Part shown: positions 34,400 through 43,115 of the stretch, piece after piece
Layout: each line of letters starts with the position of its first letter
Position numbering within the stretch: the first letter of the stretch is position 1
DNA from: Streptomyces graminofaciens
GTDB taxonomy: Bacteria; Actinomycetota; Actinomycetes; Streptomycetales; Streptomycetaceae
DNA: 64,000 bases
Direction of reading: 5' to 3'
Assembly (NCBI RefSeq): GCF_030294945.1
Contig: NZ_AP018448.1
Coordinates: forward strand, 7,160,001 to 7,224,000
Notes under the pieces: model-generated
What the model saw: only the letters and a program-made list of their open reading frames with translations
What the model was told of the DNA's origin: nothing
The model's database searches: none
Translations under genes and position numbers: made by a program

Positions 34400-36268
34400 C
34401 TACTTGAGTGCTGTACCACCCGAGTTGTGATACGCGATCGTCTTGCGGATCAGGTTTCCGCCATCGGTCTCAGGCGTCGTCTGCTCCGTCCACCCCGCAC
34501 CGAACAGCAGGCCGGCGATGTGGGCGTTCGCCACCTGGTCCATGTGGGCGAAGAGCCAGTCCACCTTGTCGTCCTTGAAGTGGCCGGGAGTGTTGTTCCC
34601 CGCCATGTTGCCCACCGGGATCTGCCACAGGACCACCGGCTTGCCCACGGACTCGGCCATCGTCTTCCAGAACTTCAGCGAGGCGGCGGCCTTCTGGTCG
34701 GTCCAGAAGGTGTCACGGCCGCCGTGGGCCGGCTGTGCGTACCAGCCCGCGTCGCGGTCCGACACATCGGTGACCAGGAAGTCGGCGTTCTTCGCCCCGA
34801 GGTCCGCGTAGTCCTTGACGCACTTCTGGAGGTTGCTCTCCCAGTCGAAGCAGGAGAGGTGCAGCCCCACGGCGGCGTTCGGCGCGTACTTGTGCGCCAT
34901 GTGAATCAGGCACTGGGCGAGTCCGGCGGCGCTGTTCTCCTGCGATCCGCAGTCCGTCGGGTTGGCGCCCGAGACCTGCGAGGGAACCTGGTGCAGATTG
35001 CCGAGCGACCGGGCGAAGCCCCAGAAGTCGGGCTCCAGATCGATCATGTCGTGGGACTTGCCGATCTTCTGGAGGAAGAACCGGTAGTCGTTCAGGTACA
35101 TGGTGAGCAGGTCACGCCTGTTGATGGCCTTGACCTCGCCCGGGCCGTCACCCTCGCCTGCCATGTCCCCGAGGTCGCGCAACGAGTACCAGGTCCAAAG
35201 ATACTTCTGCGGTCGCGACTTGCCCTGGTACGTCGCCTTGGCCGCCACGCTGTCCTGCCAGGTCACCTGGTTTCCGGGCGCCGTGCTGCTGCCGCCCCAG
35301 CAGCCCCACCAGCCCGACCACTCATCCTTGCAACGCGACGCAGTATAGGCGGCCGACGTGGGCGCGGGCTGGCTGTGTATATAGGCGTAGCGCACGTCGA
35401 ACGGCGCGGCGTTCGCCGAGGCGTCAGTCATCGAACCGCCGATGAACACCTTGTCGCTGCCCATGAAACGTGCCGTCGAGCTGCCGTTGGTGGCGGCCGG
35501 AGACGCCGGCGGCGACGCCGGGTGGGTGCCGCTCGGAGCCTGGCTCGCCGGAGCGCTGCCGCCGGGCGCGGGCGTGCTGCCGGAGTTCCCCGGGTTCCCG
35601 GTGCCGCCGGCGCTACCGGCCGCGACGAGCTTCCACTGCTGGTTGGCGCCGCCCCGGTCGCGGTTCTGGACGATGTCGCCCCCGTTGGCCTTGGTGGCGT
35701 TCTTGACACCGACAGCCATGCCACTGAAGCGATTGACCAAACGCACGTAGCCGTCCGACGACTTGGCCAGTTTGAACTGCTGGTTGGTGGCGTTCAGGTC
35801 TTTCCACTGCACGATGGCGGAGCCGGCGGTCTTCGACCAGCCGAAGTCGTCCAGCACCTTGCCGGAGGTCCGGTTCTGCAGCCGGTAGTACCCGTCACCC
35901 GAGTCGACGAACCGCCACTGCTGGTTGGCCCCGCCGTGACGGCTCCACTGCACCACCGCCGCGCCGTCGTTCTTGGCGGAGCCGCGGTCGTCCAGCACCT
36001 TGCCGCTGTTGCGGTTGACCAGCACGTACCACTTCTTCAGATCCAGGGTTTTCTGCTGCGCCGAAGCCTGGTTGACCACGACAGCCGAGCCGGCCACGAC
36101 CACCATGGCGAGACCCGCCCAGAAACCCCGACGCGCGAGCAACCGACGACCACGATGCTTCGGGCGGTCACCGCGCGCGCCGCCGTCGGCACGGTGGCCG
36201 CCGACGCGGGACGCCATCGATGACGTGGGTGGGCCGGGGACATGTCTGTGCTCTCGTTCCGGGGACAT
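34400..36268 (-). CDS. Secreted ricin-type lectin fused to a putative glycoside hydrolase-like domain
   Basis: 622 residues from ATG 36268 (GAAAGAGAGCACAGGC upstream; ATGs at 36295 and 36217 are alternatives). A basic N-terminus with RRLLARRGFWAG precedes a signal segment (LAMVVVAGSAVVVNQASA). Residues ~70-210 are a ricin beta-trefoil with the repeated GANQQWRF / TNQQFKL / GANQQWKL motif, suggesting sugar binding. A Pro/Ser/Gly linker follows (~215-260). The remaining ~350 residues (DVRYAYIHSQP, MIDLEPDFWGFA, VGLHLSCFDW, KPVVLWQIPVGN) look like a TIM-barrel carbohydrate enzyme with acidic DLEPD, but no named GH family is recognised. The last 25 codons recur at 17370-17445. Confidence 0.75.
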   Translation of the reverse strand: MSPEREHRHVPGPPTSSMASRVGGHRADGGARGDRPKHRGRRLLARRGFWAGLAMVVVAGSAVVVNQASAQQKTLDLKKWYVLVNRNSGKVLDDRGSAKNDGAAVVQWSRHGGANQQWRFVDSGDGYYRLQNRTSGKVLDDFGWSKTAGSAIVQWKDLNATNQQFKLAKSSDGYVRLVNRFSGMAVGVKNATKANGGDIVQNRDRGGANQQWKLVAAGSAGGTGNPGNSGSTPAPGGSAPASQAPSGTHPASPPASPAATNGSSTARFMGSDKVFIGGSMTDASANAAPFDVRYAYIHSQPAPTSAAYTASRCKDEWSGWWGCWGGSSTAPGNQVTWQDSVAAKATYQGKSRPQKYLWTWYSLRDLGDMAGEGDGPGEVKAINRRDLLTMYLNDYRFFLQKIGKSHDMIDLEPDFWGFARSLGNLHQVPSQVSGANPTDCGSQENSAAGLAQCLIHMAHKYAPNAAVGLHLSCFDWESNLQKCVKDYADLGAKNADFLVTDVSDRDAGWYAQPAHGGRDTFWTDQKAAASLKFWKTMAESVGKPVVLWQIPVGNMAGNNTPGHFKDDKVDWLFAHMDQVANAHIAGLLFGAGWTEQTTPETDGGNLIRKTIAYHNSGGTALK

Positions 36269-36281
36269 GCCTGTGCTCTCT
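36236..36281. repeat. 26-bp tandem repeat over the exoprotein start
   Basis: CGGGGACATGYCTGTGCTCTC occurs twice 26 bp apart, duplicating the ribosome site and ATG region of the lectin gene (ATG 36268, and an out-of-frame ATG 26 bp on). It may alter start choice. Confidence 0.7.
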
Positions 36282-36457
36282 TTCAGCCGTTGCATCTGAC
36301 CGGACCACTTGGCCGGACAACGCTTACGACCTTGGGAGCGATACCAGCCCCGGATCTGCCTGGCGGTCTGGGCCCCTGCGCGATCAGGACGCCGCTGAGG
36401 AGGAGTGGTGCCGTCAGGCGGATCGCGGTCGCCGCTGTCTTGACCGGCGTGTCTTGG

Positions 36458-37627
36458 TCAGGGAGTGGACCGCAGCGGTGGCGCCTGCCACGTCATCCCC
36501 GGGGGCTGGAGTAGGGGCGAGGGCTCGGGGCCAGGGTCATCGGTGTCGACGACTCCGGCGGCCGTGTGGTCGAAGTCGGCGGGCCAGCGGGTGTGCTCGC
36601 TGGCCACGGCGCCGGTCAGGCGTGCTTCGACAAGGTTGGCGGTGCTCAAGTCGGTGCCGCGCAAGTCGGCCATGCGGAGATCAGCGCGTTGGAAGACCGC
36701 TCCGTGGGCGACGGCCTTGCGCAGGTTCGCCTCGCGCAGGTCGGTCTCAGTGAAGTCGGCGTCACGCAAGTCGGTTTCGACCAGCTTCGCGCCCCGTAGG
36801 TCGGCCAGAATGCAGCGAGCCCGGCGGAGAATCGCAGTCGTGAGGTCGGCGTGCCGCAGGTTGACCGAGACCAGGGACGCCTGGGTCAGATTGGCGTGGT
36901 ACAGGCCCGCGGCCTCCAGGCAAGCGCGGTCGAAGTTGACCTCGGGGAACCAGAGTCCGTCGCAGTCGGCCCGGCGCAAGTCGGTGATGCTGAGATTGAC
37001 CCAGGACTGCTCCCGGTGCTGGCACAGCACGCCGAGCGCGGTCAGCGCCACCTGGGCGTCGGCGGCGCGAGTCTCCAGGGGTGCGATGTCGTTGATGGGC
37101 ACGTCTGCCGCCGGTGATTCCGGCCCGGCGGGTGGCCAGGGCAGGTGCGTACGCAGATACGCGGCCTGGATGGAGATGATGGCCTCCCGGTCGCGGGCGG
37201 ACTGCTCGGCGATCCGCCACAGCGCGTGCAACCCGCCGATGCGCACATCCAGCTTGTCGCTGCCGAGCTGGTCGACGGCCCGGCTGAATCGGTCGGTGAC
37301 GTAGCCCTCCTGGGTGGCGCGCAAACCGTCCTGACTCACCCGCAGTTGCCGCCAGGTGGCGTACGCGCCGAAGAGCACGACCAGGCCGCCGACCACCTGC
37401 AGAAGCGTCGTACGGACATCGTTCACCGCCTTCAGTCGATCCTGTGCGGCGACGCTCGCCCCGGCGAGATCGTGGTCGACCACCACACCCGGCAGTACGA
37501 CGAACACCGTGCCTAGAACGACCAGCCCCGCCGCCCCGGCCAGCAGAGCCACGGCTGCACGACGCCTGACCAGCCCGTCGCGCCATGCCCGCCGCCCGCG
37601 GTCCGGTTCCCCCATCTCCATGGGCAC
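36458..37627 (-). CDS. Pentapeptide-repeat membrane protein
   Basis: 389 residues from GTG 37627 (ATG 37621 possible). Two membrane helices (AAVALLAGAAGLVVLGTVFVV ~24-44; LLQVVGGLVVLFGAYATW ~74-91), then a cytosolic region with VTDRFSRAVDQLGSDKLDVR, common in Streptomyces pentapeptide-repeat proteins. About 25 tandem pentapeptides follow (A(D/N)Lxx: ADLTTAILRRARCILADLRG, ATLREANLRKAV-type), forming a right-handed quadrilateral helix. Function unknown; members include DNA-mimic and membrane-linked regulators. A perfect palindrome GGAGCCTAGGCTCC (37629-37642) lies just upstream of the start. Confidence 0.82.
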   Translation of the reverse strand: MPMEMGEPDRGRRAWRDGLVRRRAAVALLAGAAGLVVLGTVFVVLPGVVVDHDLAGASVAAQDRLKAVNDVRTTLLQVVGGLVVLFGAYATWRQLRVSQDGLRATQEGYVTDRFSRAVDQLGSDKLDVRIGGLHALWRIAEQSARDREAIISIQAAYLRTHLPWPPAGPESPAADVPINDIAPLETRAADAQVALTALGVLCQHREQSWVNLSITDLRRADCDGLWFPEVNFDRACLEAAGLYHANLTQASLVSVNLRHADLTTAILRRARCILADLRGAKLVETDLRDADFTETDLREANLRKAVAHGAVFQRADLRMADLRGTDLSTANLVEARLTGAVASEHTRWPADFDHTAAGVVDTDDPGPEPSPLLQPPGMTWQAPPLRSTP

Positions 37628-37628
37628 A

Positions 37629-37642
37629 GGAGCCTAGGCTCC
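37629..37642. promoter_or_regulatory. 14-bp palindrome upstream of the pentapeptide gene
   Basis: GGAGCCTAGGCTCC, perfect, 2 bp upstream of the GTG start. It could mask the ribosome-binding GGAG in an mRNA hairpin or bind a regulator. Confidence 0.35.
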
Positions 37643-37692
37643 ACTCAGTAAACGATCAAGAGTGCTGTGGCACTGGCCCGTGACATGAGAAC

Positions 37693-38718
37693 GGCCTTAC
37701 GGGTTGGGTAAGTTGTGAGGTTTATTTGGGCCCGTGCGGCCTGTTCCCATCCTGCCCTGTCCGGGGTCCCGCGCGCACACTTCGGCGAGTTGCTCAAAGA
37801 ACTCGCGCCCCGATGGCAGGCCGCGCGGGAGTCGGCGCTACACGAGCGGCGTGGCGGAGACCGGAGACGGGCGGCCGGCGCCGGGCCCAAGCAGCGCCTG
37901 GTCTTCGTCGACCGACTTCTGGTCACGCTGGTCCACCTGCGGCTTGGGATCCCGCACGCCGCTCTAGCCGAGTTGTACGCAGTGGACCGCTCCACCGTCT
38001 CCGGAGCGATTCGCGAGGTCCGCCCGCTGCTGGCGGCCCGCGGCTTCGCCGTCCCGGACCGGCCGGGGGTGCGGCTGCGCACGCTGGAGGACCTGTTCGC
38101 CTACGCCGGCACGGAGGGCGTTGACCTGCGCATCGACGGCACCGAAGTGCAGGTCCGCCGCCCCCGCGCCCACCGCTCCGGCCGCAAGGCGTTCGTCTCC
38201 GGCAAGAAGAAGCAGAACACCATCAAGACCACCACCTTCAGTGACCCGCAGGGTCGCACCCTGTTCAGCGGCGTGGTCCGGCCGGGCCGCATGCACGACC
38301 AGACCGCCGTGCGCACCGAGGGCATCGCCGAGCAGTTCCTCCGGCACCCCAAGGTCAAGGCTGTAGTCGACGAGGGCTACCGGGGCCTGGCCAACGAGTT
38401 CCCCGGCCAGGTCAGTGCCCCGCCGAAGAAGCCGAAGGACGACGCGCCGCTGGGCGAGCACCACGCCTGGCGCGAGCAGCGACGCCGCCAGTCCTCCGCG
38501 CGGATCTGTGTGGAGCACACCAATGCCGAGTACAAGCAGTGGCGGCCCCTGCAGCGGTTCACCGGCCGCCGCGAGACCTACGCCGAGACTCACCTCGCGA
38601 TCGCCACCCTGGTCTCTGACCGCTCCGCCCGGCGGGCGACCCGCCGCAAGGCGAGCACTGAGCTGGTGCTCGCCCGGCAGGCCGCCTGCTGATCACCCAC
38701 CAGCCAACCCGCCAGGCC
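37693..38718 (+). mobile_element. IS element with DDE_Tnp_4 transposase
   Basis: About 1.03 kb with imperfect terminal inverted repeats GGCCTTACGGGTTGG (37693) and CCAACCCGCCAGGCC (38704-38718), 13/15 matching, enclosing one intact transposase gene. Target duplication not obvious. Confidence 0.65.
37715..38692 (+). CDS. DDE_Tnp_4 (IS5-superfamily) transposase
   Basis: 325 residues from GTG 37715. An N-terminal HTH_Tnp_4 domain (LGIPHAALAELYAVDRSTVSGAIREV) is followed by a DDE core: Asp in LRIDGTEVQV (~142), Asp in AVVDEGYRGL (~218) and Glu in RICVEHTNAEYKQWR (~270). Complete with no frameshift, so potentially active. Such enzymes cut and paste short elements. It lies just left of att site B. 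Confidence 0.9.
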   Translation: MRFIWARAACSHPALSGVPRAHFGELLKELAPRWQAARESALHERRGGDRRRAAGAGPKQRLVFVDRLLVTLVHLRLGIPHAALAELYAVDRSTVSGAIREVRPLLAARGFAVPDRPGVRLRTLEDLFAYAGTEGVDLRIDGTEVQVRRPRAHRSGRKAFVSGKKKQNTIKTTTFSDPQGRTLFSGVVRPGRMHDQTAVRTEGIAEQFLRHPKVKAVVDEGYRGLANEFPGQVSAPPKKPKDDAPLGEHHAWREQRRRQSSARICVEHTNAEYKQWRPLQRFTGRRETYAETHLAIATLVSDRSARRATRRKASTELVLARQAAC

Positions 38719-39137
38719 AGCACGCCCCGAACTCAATCGCTCCCAAGGCTGTTAGTGGTCCGAGAGGCCGAAAAGGTTGCCGCGAAGATCCATAGATTTT
38801 TTCGCCTTGACCGCTTCCGGTTCGCTGCGGAGCACGGCACGCCTGACGCCGGTGGTGGCGAACGCCTGATGGCTGGTCGGGGAGGGTGAGGGACGGCAGC
38901 GAGATCCCGACCCGGCAAGGCCGCTCCGAGCGCCTCGCCGACCTTGCGGCAGGGCATTCCCGTGCTGCCCTTCCACACCCAATGCGCTTGTGGACCACCT
39001 GGCCGCCCAACGAGAAGCCCACCATCCGGGACCCCACCCGTGACCGCCGGCATCTCCGACACCCTCGCCCTGGGCATCCTGTGCGAGGGGTACGGCATGT
39101 ACTGGAAACGCGACCGCTGATCACCCCACACAGCAAA
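38719..39137. other. Decayed DNA left of att site B
   Basis: No complete gene. A plus-strand 27-codon tail (39040-39120) reads GISDTLALGILCEGYGMYWK then RDR and a stop directly before the att-site terminator. It has the look of the 3' end of a small plasmid/ICE-type protein cut off by integration. Not identified. Confidence 0.35.
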
Positions 39138-39164
39138 AAGGCCCGGGTCTCTGACCTGGGCCTT
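39138..39164 (-). terminator. tRNA-Gly-associated terminator, copy B
   Basis: Same AAGGCCCGGGTC...GACCTGGGCCTT hairpin as at 17701, next to tRNA fragment B. Confidence 0.8.
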
Positions 39165-39169
39165 CTTCG

Positions 39170-39226
39170 TGGAGCGGGTGACGAGAATCGAACTCGCGCT
39201 CTCAGCTTGGGAAGCGACGGCGCTTG
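39170..39226 (-). repeat. tRNA-Gly(CCC) 3'-half fragment, putative att site B
   Basis: Same ~57-bp tRNA 3' half as copy A (anticodon loop, T-arm, acceptor, CCA-proximal A), same orientation. The 5' half is absent. 73 bp to its right lies the conserved block at 39299. Confidence 0.85.
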
Positions 39227-39298
39227 GGGAGGCGGATAGCCTCTGACCTGGGCATACGTGCTCTGGTGTGGCGCCCGGGAGCGCATGATCGCACCGTA

Positions 39299-39352
39299 GT
39301 TGACCGTGGTTCACCGGTCTTATGGGCACGCTATGGGCACGGCGCTCGGCGA
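39299..39352 (-). other. Conserved block beside att site B (possible integrase 3' tail)
   Basis: GTTGACCGTGGTT followed by two GGGCACG-type repeats. Related blocks lie 71 bp from copies C (54993) and D (61004), and a shorter version lies at 10595. The constant spacing to the tRNA fragment suggests an att-arm or the 3' end of a former integrase gene. Confidence 0.5.
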
Positions 39353-39653
39353 CGGGTGGGTGCCGCGTGAAGTGGCCCACCTTTTGCATGGGGCCGTCCG
39401 TGCCCGGGCCGACTGCGCGGAGCCGTGCGTGTGCACATGGATAGCTGGCCCCTTCTTGGCGTCACCCGCCCTCGCCCGAGAGGTGGAGCTTGCTGGTGAG
39501 CCGCCCCGGGAGCGTCCGAGGCCCTCGTCGGGGCGGTGCTGCCGGAGCGTGCGTCCTTTCCCGGCACCCTCGCGGCCGTCTCGCGTGCCCCGGCCGCCCG
39601 AGCGCACCCGCCGATGCGGCGGGGTTCGGATCGACGCTTGAGCTTGCGTCGGA

Positions 39654-39691
39654 AAACCGATCGGTTTACTCTTCTGGAAACCGATCGGTTT
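39654..39691 (+). promoter_or_regulatory. Paired TetR-type operators and promoter, SDR-1
   Basis: Perfect AAACCGATCGGTTT at 39654-39667 and 39678-39691, 24 bp apart. Between them TACTCT fits a -10 box, so the transcription start would fall in the second copy. 21 bp upstream of the SDR ATG. Prototype of the architecture repeated across 39.6-53.7 kb. Confidence 0.85.
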
Positions 39692-39711
39692 CACATTCTC
39701 CGGGGAGAGTC

Positions 39712-40413
39712 ATGACTGTTTTGAAGGGCGCGAACGTCTTCGTCACCGGCGGCAGCCGCGGCATAGGCAAGTCCCTCGTGGAAGAGCTGTATGTGCGCGG
39801 TGCCGGCAAGGTCTACGCCACGGCCCGCGATCCGCGCAGCGTGACGCACCCGGACGCGGTCCCGGTGGCGCTGGAGGTCACCGACCCGGCTTCCGTGGCG
39901 GCCGCTGCCGCGCAGGCGCAGGACGTCACCGTGCTGATCAACAACGCCGGTGCCTCGGTCGGCGCGTCTTTCCTCGACTCCCCGATCGACGACATACGCC
40001 GGGAGTTCGAGGCGAACTTCTACGGCCCGCTTCTGGTCGCCCGGGCCTTTGTGCCGGTCATCGAGCGCAATGGTGGCGGCCACGTCCTGAACGTGCACTC
40101 CGTGCTTTCCTGGCTGGCCCTCGGCGGCTCCTACAGCGCCTCCAAGGCCGCCCTGTGGTCGCAGACCAACTCCCTGCGCCTGGAGCTTCAGTCGCGCGGC
40201 ATCACTGTCACCGGACTGCACGTCGGCTACGTCGATACGGACCTCGCGGCTGGCGTCGAGGCGCCCAAGTCCGACCCCCGTGACGTCGCCTCCCTCGCCC
40301 TCGACGGCGTCGAGACCGGCGCGTACGAGGTGCTCGCCGACGACATCTCCCGGCAGGTCAAGGCGGGCCTGGCCGGCGACCTGGCAGGGCTGTACCCCCA
40401 GCTCACCAAGTAG
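39712..40413 (+). CDS. Short-chain dehydrogenase/reductase (SDR-1)
   Basis: 233 residues, classical SDR size. Cofactor motif TGGSRGIG (12-19), ATARDP typical of NADP(H) preference, NNAG (~83), a Ser at SVLSWLALGGS and catalytic YSASK (Tyr ~140, Lys ~144). GGGGAGAG ribosome site. Controlled by the paired operators directly upstream; followed by a short hairpin and then the DUF1330 gene. A cytosolic oxidoreductase of alcohols/ketones; substrate unknown. Confidence 0.92.
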   Translation: MTVLKGANVFVTGGSRGIGKSLVEELYVRGAGKVYATARDPRSVTHPDAVPVALEVTDPASVAAAAAQAQDVTVLINNAGASVGASFLDSPIDDIRREFEANFYGPLLVARAFVPVIERNGGGHVLNVHSVLSWLALGGSYSASKAALWSQTNSLRLELQSRGITVTGLHVGYVDTDLAAGVEAPKSDPRDVASLALDGVETGAYEVLADDISRQVKAGLAGDLAGLYPQLTK

Positions 40414-40416
40414 ACC

Positions 40417-40434
40417 GGGCCCCCGGCGGGGCCC
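40417..40434 (+). terminator. Short hairpin between SDR-1 and DUF1330
   Basis: GGGCCCC CGGC GGGGCCC, 3 bp after the SDR stop. It may partly terminate or stabilise the mRNA rather than end the operon. Confidence 0.45.
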
Positions 40435-40471
40435 CACCACCAACCCCAACTCACCGGAGAGGATATGAGCA

Positions 40472-40843
40472 ATGAGCGCGAATTCAGAGAAGAAGAAGTT
40501 TTACGCCCTGAATATGTTTGACGTGGTCGACCTGGAGAAATATCTTGCGTATTTCAGCCGCTTGCCGGAAGCGGCTCCGCGGTACGGTGGTCGAATGGTG
40601 GCGTTTGGTCGCTTCCGGGACAACGTAGCTGGTGACCTCGCGCCACGGCAGGTTCTGTTCCTCGTTGAATGGGAGTCCGAAGAGGCGTTCAACAGGTTCC
40701 GGGACGATCCGGAATTGGCCGACCTGCATCCTCTGCGGGAGAGCGGGACGGCGTCCTATATCTGGCAGACGTTCGATGGTTCTGATGTGAGTGACCCCAC
40801 CGACGTTTCGCTCGACGATGTACTGGCGGTGCTCAAGCCTTAA
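40472..40843 (+). CDS. DUF1330-like protein
   Basis: 123 residues from ATG after GGAGAGGATATGAGCA. Ferredoxin-like fold: FYALNMFDVVDLEKYLAYF, GRMVAFGRF, VLFLVEWESEEAFNRFRDDP, typical of DUF1330 / EthD-like dimeric barrels. Slightly lower GC than neighbours. Follows SDR-1, probably in the same operon. Its TAA stop is immediately abutted by an IS end (40844). Confidence 0.8.
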   Translation: MSANSEKKKFYALNMFDVVDLEKYLAYFSRLPEAAPRYGGRMVAFGRFRDNVAGDLAPRQVLFLVEWESEEAFNRFRDDPELADLHPLRESGTASYIWQTFDGSDVSDPTDVSLDDVLAVLKP

Positions 40844-41165
40844 GGGCTGTCCCGTAAATGATCTCCGAGCTGCCTCGGGCGTGCTTGGCCGTCGTGCGGG
40901 CCGCTCGTCTATCCGGCGAGGGCGAGGTTGTGCATCCGGGCGATGCCGAGCATGGCGTGGTGGACTCCGTCGCCTTTGAGGCGGCAGTCGCGGAGGATCT
41001 TCCAGGTCTTCATCCGGGCGAAGACGTGCTCGACTCGGGCGCGGACCTACCTGCTTGTGGGACTTGTTGTGGGCCTCCCTTCAACCGGGCAGAGCTTCGC
41101 CCTTGCGCCGCCTGTGGGGCATGACAAGTCCGGTACCGGGATAGCCACCGTTGGCGATTGTGGTG
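40844..41165 (-). mobile_element. IS5-family element, truncated copy 1
   Basis: Begins with the terminal repeat GGGCTGTCCCGTA directly after the DUF1330 stop codon and contains, on the minus strand, the last ~320 bp of the element complete at 42217-43096: the 3' part of the transposase (RVEHVFARMKTWKILRDCRL .. MLGIARMHNLALAG). Some substitutions against copy 2; the 5' part is gone. It carries the same 4-bp GTAG insertion as copy 2. Confidence 0.85.
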
Positions 41166-41253
41166 CTCTAGCACCGACACAACGGCTGGCCCCGGACGTT
41201 CGCCGTCACCGGCCCTTGACCTAGAGCGCGGTTCAGCATCTAGCGTCTCCGTC

Positions 41254-42216
41254 ATGACGACACCTCAGCACAAGATCGGATCGGGCTTCGGTGCCCGGAG
41301 CACCGCGGACGACGTCCTGAGCGGGATCGACCTGTCCGGCAGCACCGCGATCGTCACCGGTGGCTATTCGGGACTCGGTCTGGAGACAACCCGCGCCCTG
41401 GCGGGTGCCGGAGCCCGCGTCGTCGTCCCCGCCCGGCGACGGGCGGCCGCTCAGGAGGCAGTCGAGGGCATCGACGGCGTCGAGACCGACGACCTCGACC
41501 TGTCCGACCTCGAAAGCGTCCGCGGTTTCGCCGAGCGGTTCCTGGCCTCGGATCGCAACGTCGACATCGTGATCAACAATGCTGGGGTCATGGCCTGCCC
41601 CGAGATGCGGGTCGGCCCCGGGTGGGAGGCGCAGTTCGCCACCAACCACCTCGGTCACTACGCGCTGATCAACCATCTCTGGCCGGCGATCGCCCGCGGT
41701 GGCGCGCGCGTGGTCGCCGTCTCCTCCGGCGCCCACGGCATCACCGGCGTGCGCTGGGACGACGTGCAGTTCGAGCGCGGCTACGACAGATGGCAGGCGT
41801 ACGGGCAGGCGAAGACGGCGAACGTACTGTTCGCCGTGCAGCTCGATGCGCTCGGCCGCGACGCCGGAGTCAGAGCATTCGCGCTGCATCCGGGCAGCAT
41901 CCTCACTCCGCTGCAGCGCCACCTTGCGAAGGCGGAGATGGTCGACGCGGGCTGGATCGACGAGAACGGCAACCCGACCGATCCCACGTTCAAGACGCCC
42001 GGGCAGGGCGCGGCGACGCAGGTATGGGCGGCGACCTCCCCCCAGCTGGCGGGCATGGGCGGCGTGTACTGCGAGGACTGCGACATAGCCGAGCCGGCCG
42101 GCGACGGCTCGGAAGGCGGCGTGCACGCACACGCGACCGACCCCGAGCAGGCCGCGCGCCTGTGGGCGCTGTCGGCCGACCTCACGGGCGTCGACGCTTT
42201 CGCGGCGGCAACCTAA
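41254..42216 (+). CDS. Short-chain dehydrogenase/reductase (SDR-2, light-dependent-reductase-like)
   Basis: 320 residues. TGGYSGLGLE (~37, cofactor loop), NNAGVM (~116), SSGAHG (~157) and catalytic YGQAKTAN (Tyr ~186, Lys ~190). The longer C-terminus matches the protochlorophyllide-reductase/WWOX-like SDR group. No AAACCGATCGGTTT site upstream; instead GGTGCTCTAGCACC (41162-41175), a palindrome near the IS edge. Enclosed by the truncated IS on the left and the full IS on the right; the latter begins at the base after its TAA. Confidence 0.9.
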   Translation: MTTPQHKIGSGFGARSTADDVLSGIDLSGSTAIVTGGYSGLGLETTRALAGAGARVVVPARRRAAAQEAVEGIDGVETDDLDLSDLESVRGFAERFLASDRNVDIVINNAGVMACPEMRVGPGWEAQFATNHLGHYALINHLWPAIARGGARVVAVSSGAHGITGVRWDDVQFERGYDRWQAYGQAKTANVLFAVQLDALGRDAGVRAFALHPGSILTPLQRHLAKAEMVDAGWIDENGNPTDPTFKTPGQGAATQVWAATSPQLAGMGGVYCEDCDIAEPAGDGSEGGVHAHATDPEQAARLWALSADLTGVDAFAAAT

Positions 42217-43096
42217 GGGCTGTCCCGTAGCTGCTGGCCACGGATGAGATGATCTTGATGTGGCTGGCGTGATCACGGCGTCGGAGCCGTCCTGGATAGC
42301 CCCGTTCACCGGGCTGAGCCCTCGCCTGTTCGGCAAGCTGGTGACCGTACTGCGGCGCGAGGGTGCGGATGCGGTCCGCAAGGGCCGGCCGTGGAGCCTC
42401 CCGCTGGAGGACCGGGCCCTGCTGGTCGCGGCGTGTTGGCGCACGAACTTGACGATGCGCCAGCTCGCCCCGCTCTTCGGGGTGTCCAAGTCGGCGGCGG
42501 ACCGCATCATCGACCACCTCGGGCCGATGCTCGCACTCCAGCCCCGCAAGCGGTTCGCCAAGGACACCGTGCTCATCGTGGACGGCACCCTGGTCCCGAC
42601 CCGGGACCACACGGTGGCGGAGCAGTCCAAGAACGACCGGTACTCGACCAACCACCAGGTCGTCATCGACGCCGGCACCCGCCTGGTCGTCGTGGTCGGC
42701 CAGCCCCTGCCCGGCAACCGCAACGACTGCAAGGCATGGGAGGAATCCGGCGCCAAAACCGCCGTCGGCAGAACACTCACGATCGCCGACGGCGGCTATC
42801 CCGGCACCGGGCTCGTCATGCCCCACCGCCGGCGCAAGGGCGAAGACCTTCCGGACTGGAAGGAAGCGCACAACAAGTCCCACAAGCAGGTAGGTCCGCG
42901 CCCGAGTCGAGCACGTCTTCGCCCGGATGAAGACCTGGAAGATCCTCCGCGACTGCCGCCTCAAAGGCGACGGAGTCCACCACGCCATGCTCGGCATCGC
43001 CCGGATGCACAACCTCGCCCTCGCCGGATAGACGAGCGGCCCGCACGACGGCCAAGCACGCCCGAGGCAGCTCGGAGATCATTTACGGGACAGCCC
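42217..43096 (+). mobile_element. IS5-family element, full-length copy 2
   Basis: 880 bp with 13-bp terminal inverted repeats GGGCTGTCCCGTA (42217) and its complement ending at 43096, one transposase gene between. Inserted exactly after the TAA stop of SDR-2, as copy 1 is after the TAA of the DUF1330 gene. The two outer ends (40844-41100 and 42850-43096) form long inverted repeats around SDR-2. Confidence 0.88.
42260..43031 (+). pseudogene. IS5-family transposase with 4-bp insertion
   Basis: GTG start (VAGVITASEPSWIAPFTGLS). HTH region (TMRQLAPLFGVSKSAADRII), then DDE residues: Asp in LIVDGTLVP, Asp in TIADGGYPG, and Glu in RVEHVFARMKTW. The last is in another frame: after HNKSHKQ an extra GTAG (about 42888-42892) shifts the frame, and the C-terminal part (to AGIARMHNLALAG-like end, stop 43031) is out of frame. 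The same insertion is present in copy 1, so it predates duplication; it may be inactivating or part of a two-frame transposase. Confidence 0.75.
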
Positions 43097-43115
43097 TTGG
43101 CCTCGATCTTTCGTG

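Noticed and set aside
34020..34430. 136-codon plus-strand ORF
   Set aside because: No ribosome site, runs over the terminator and end of the lectin gene, no recognised domain.
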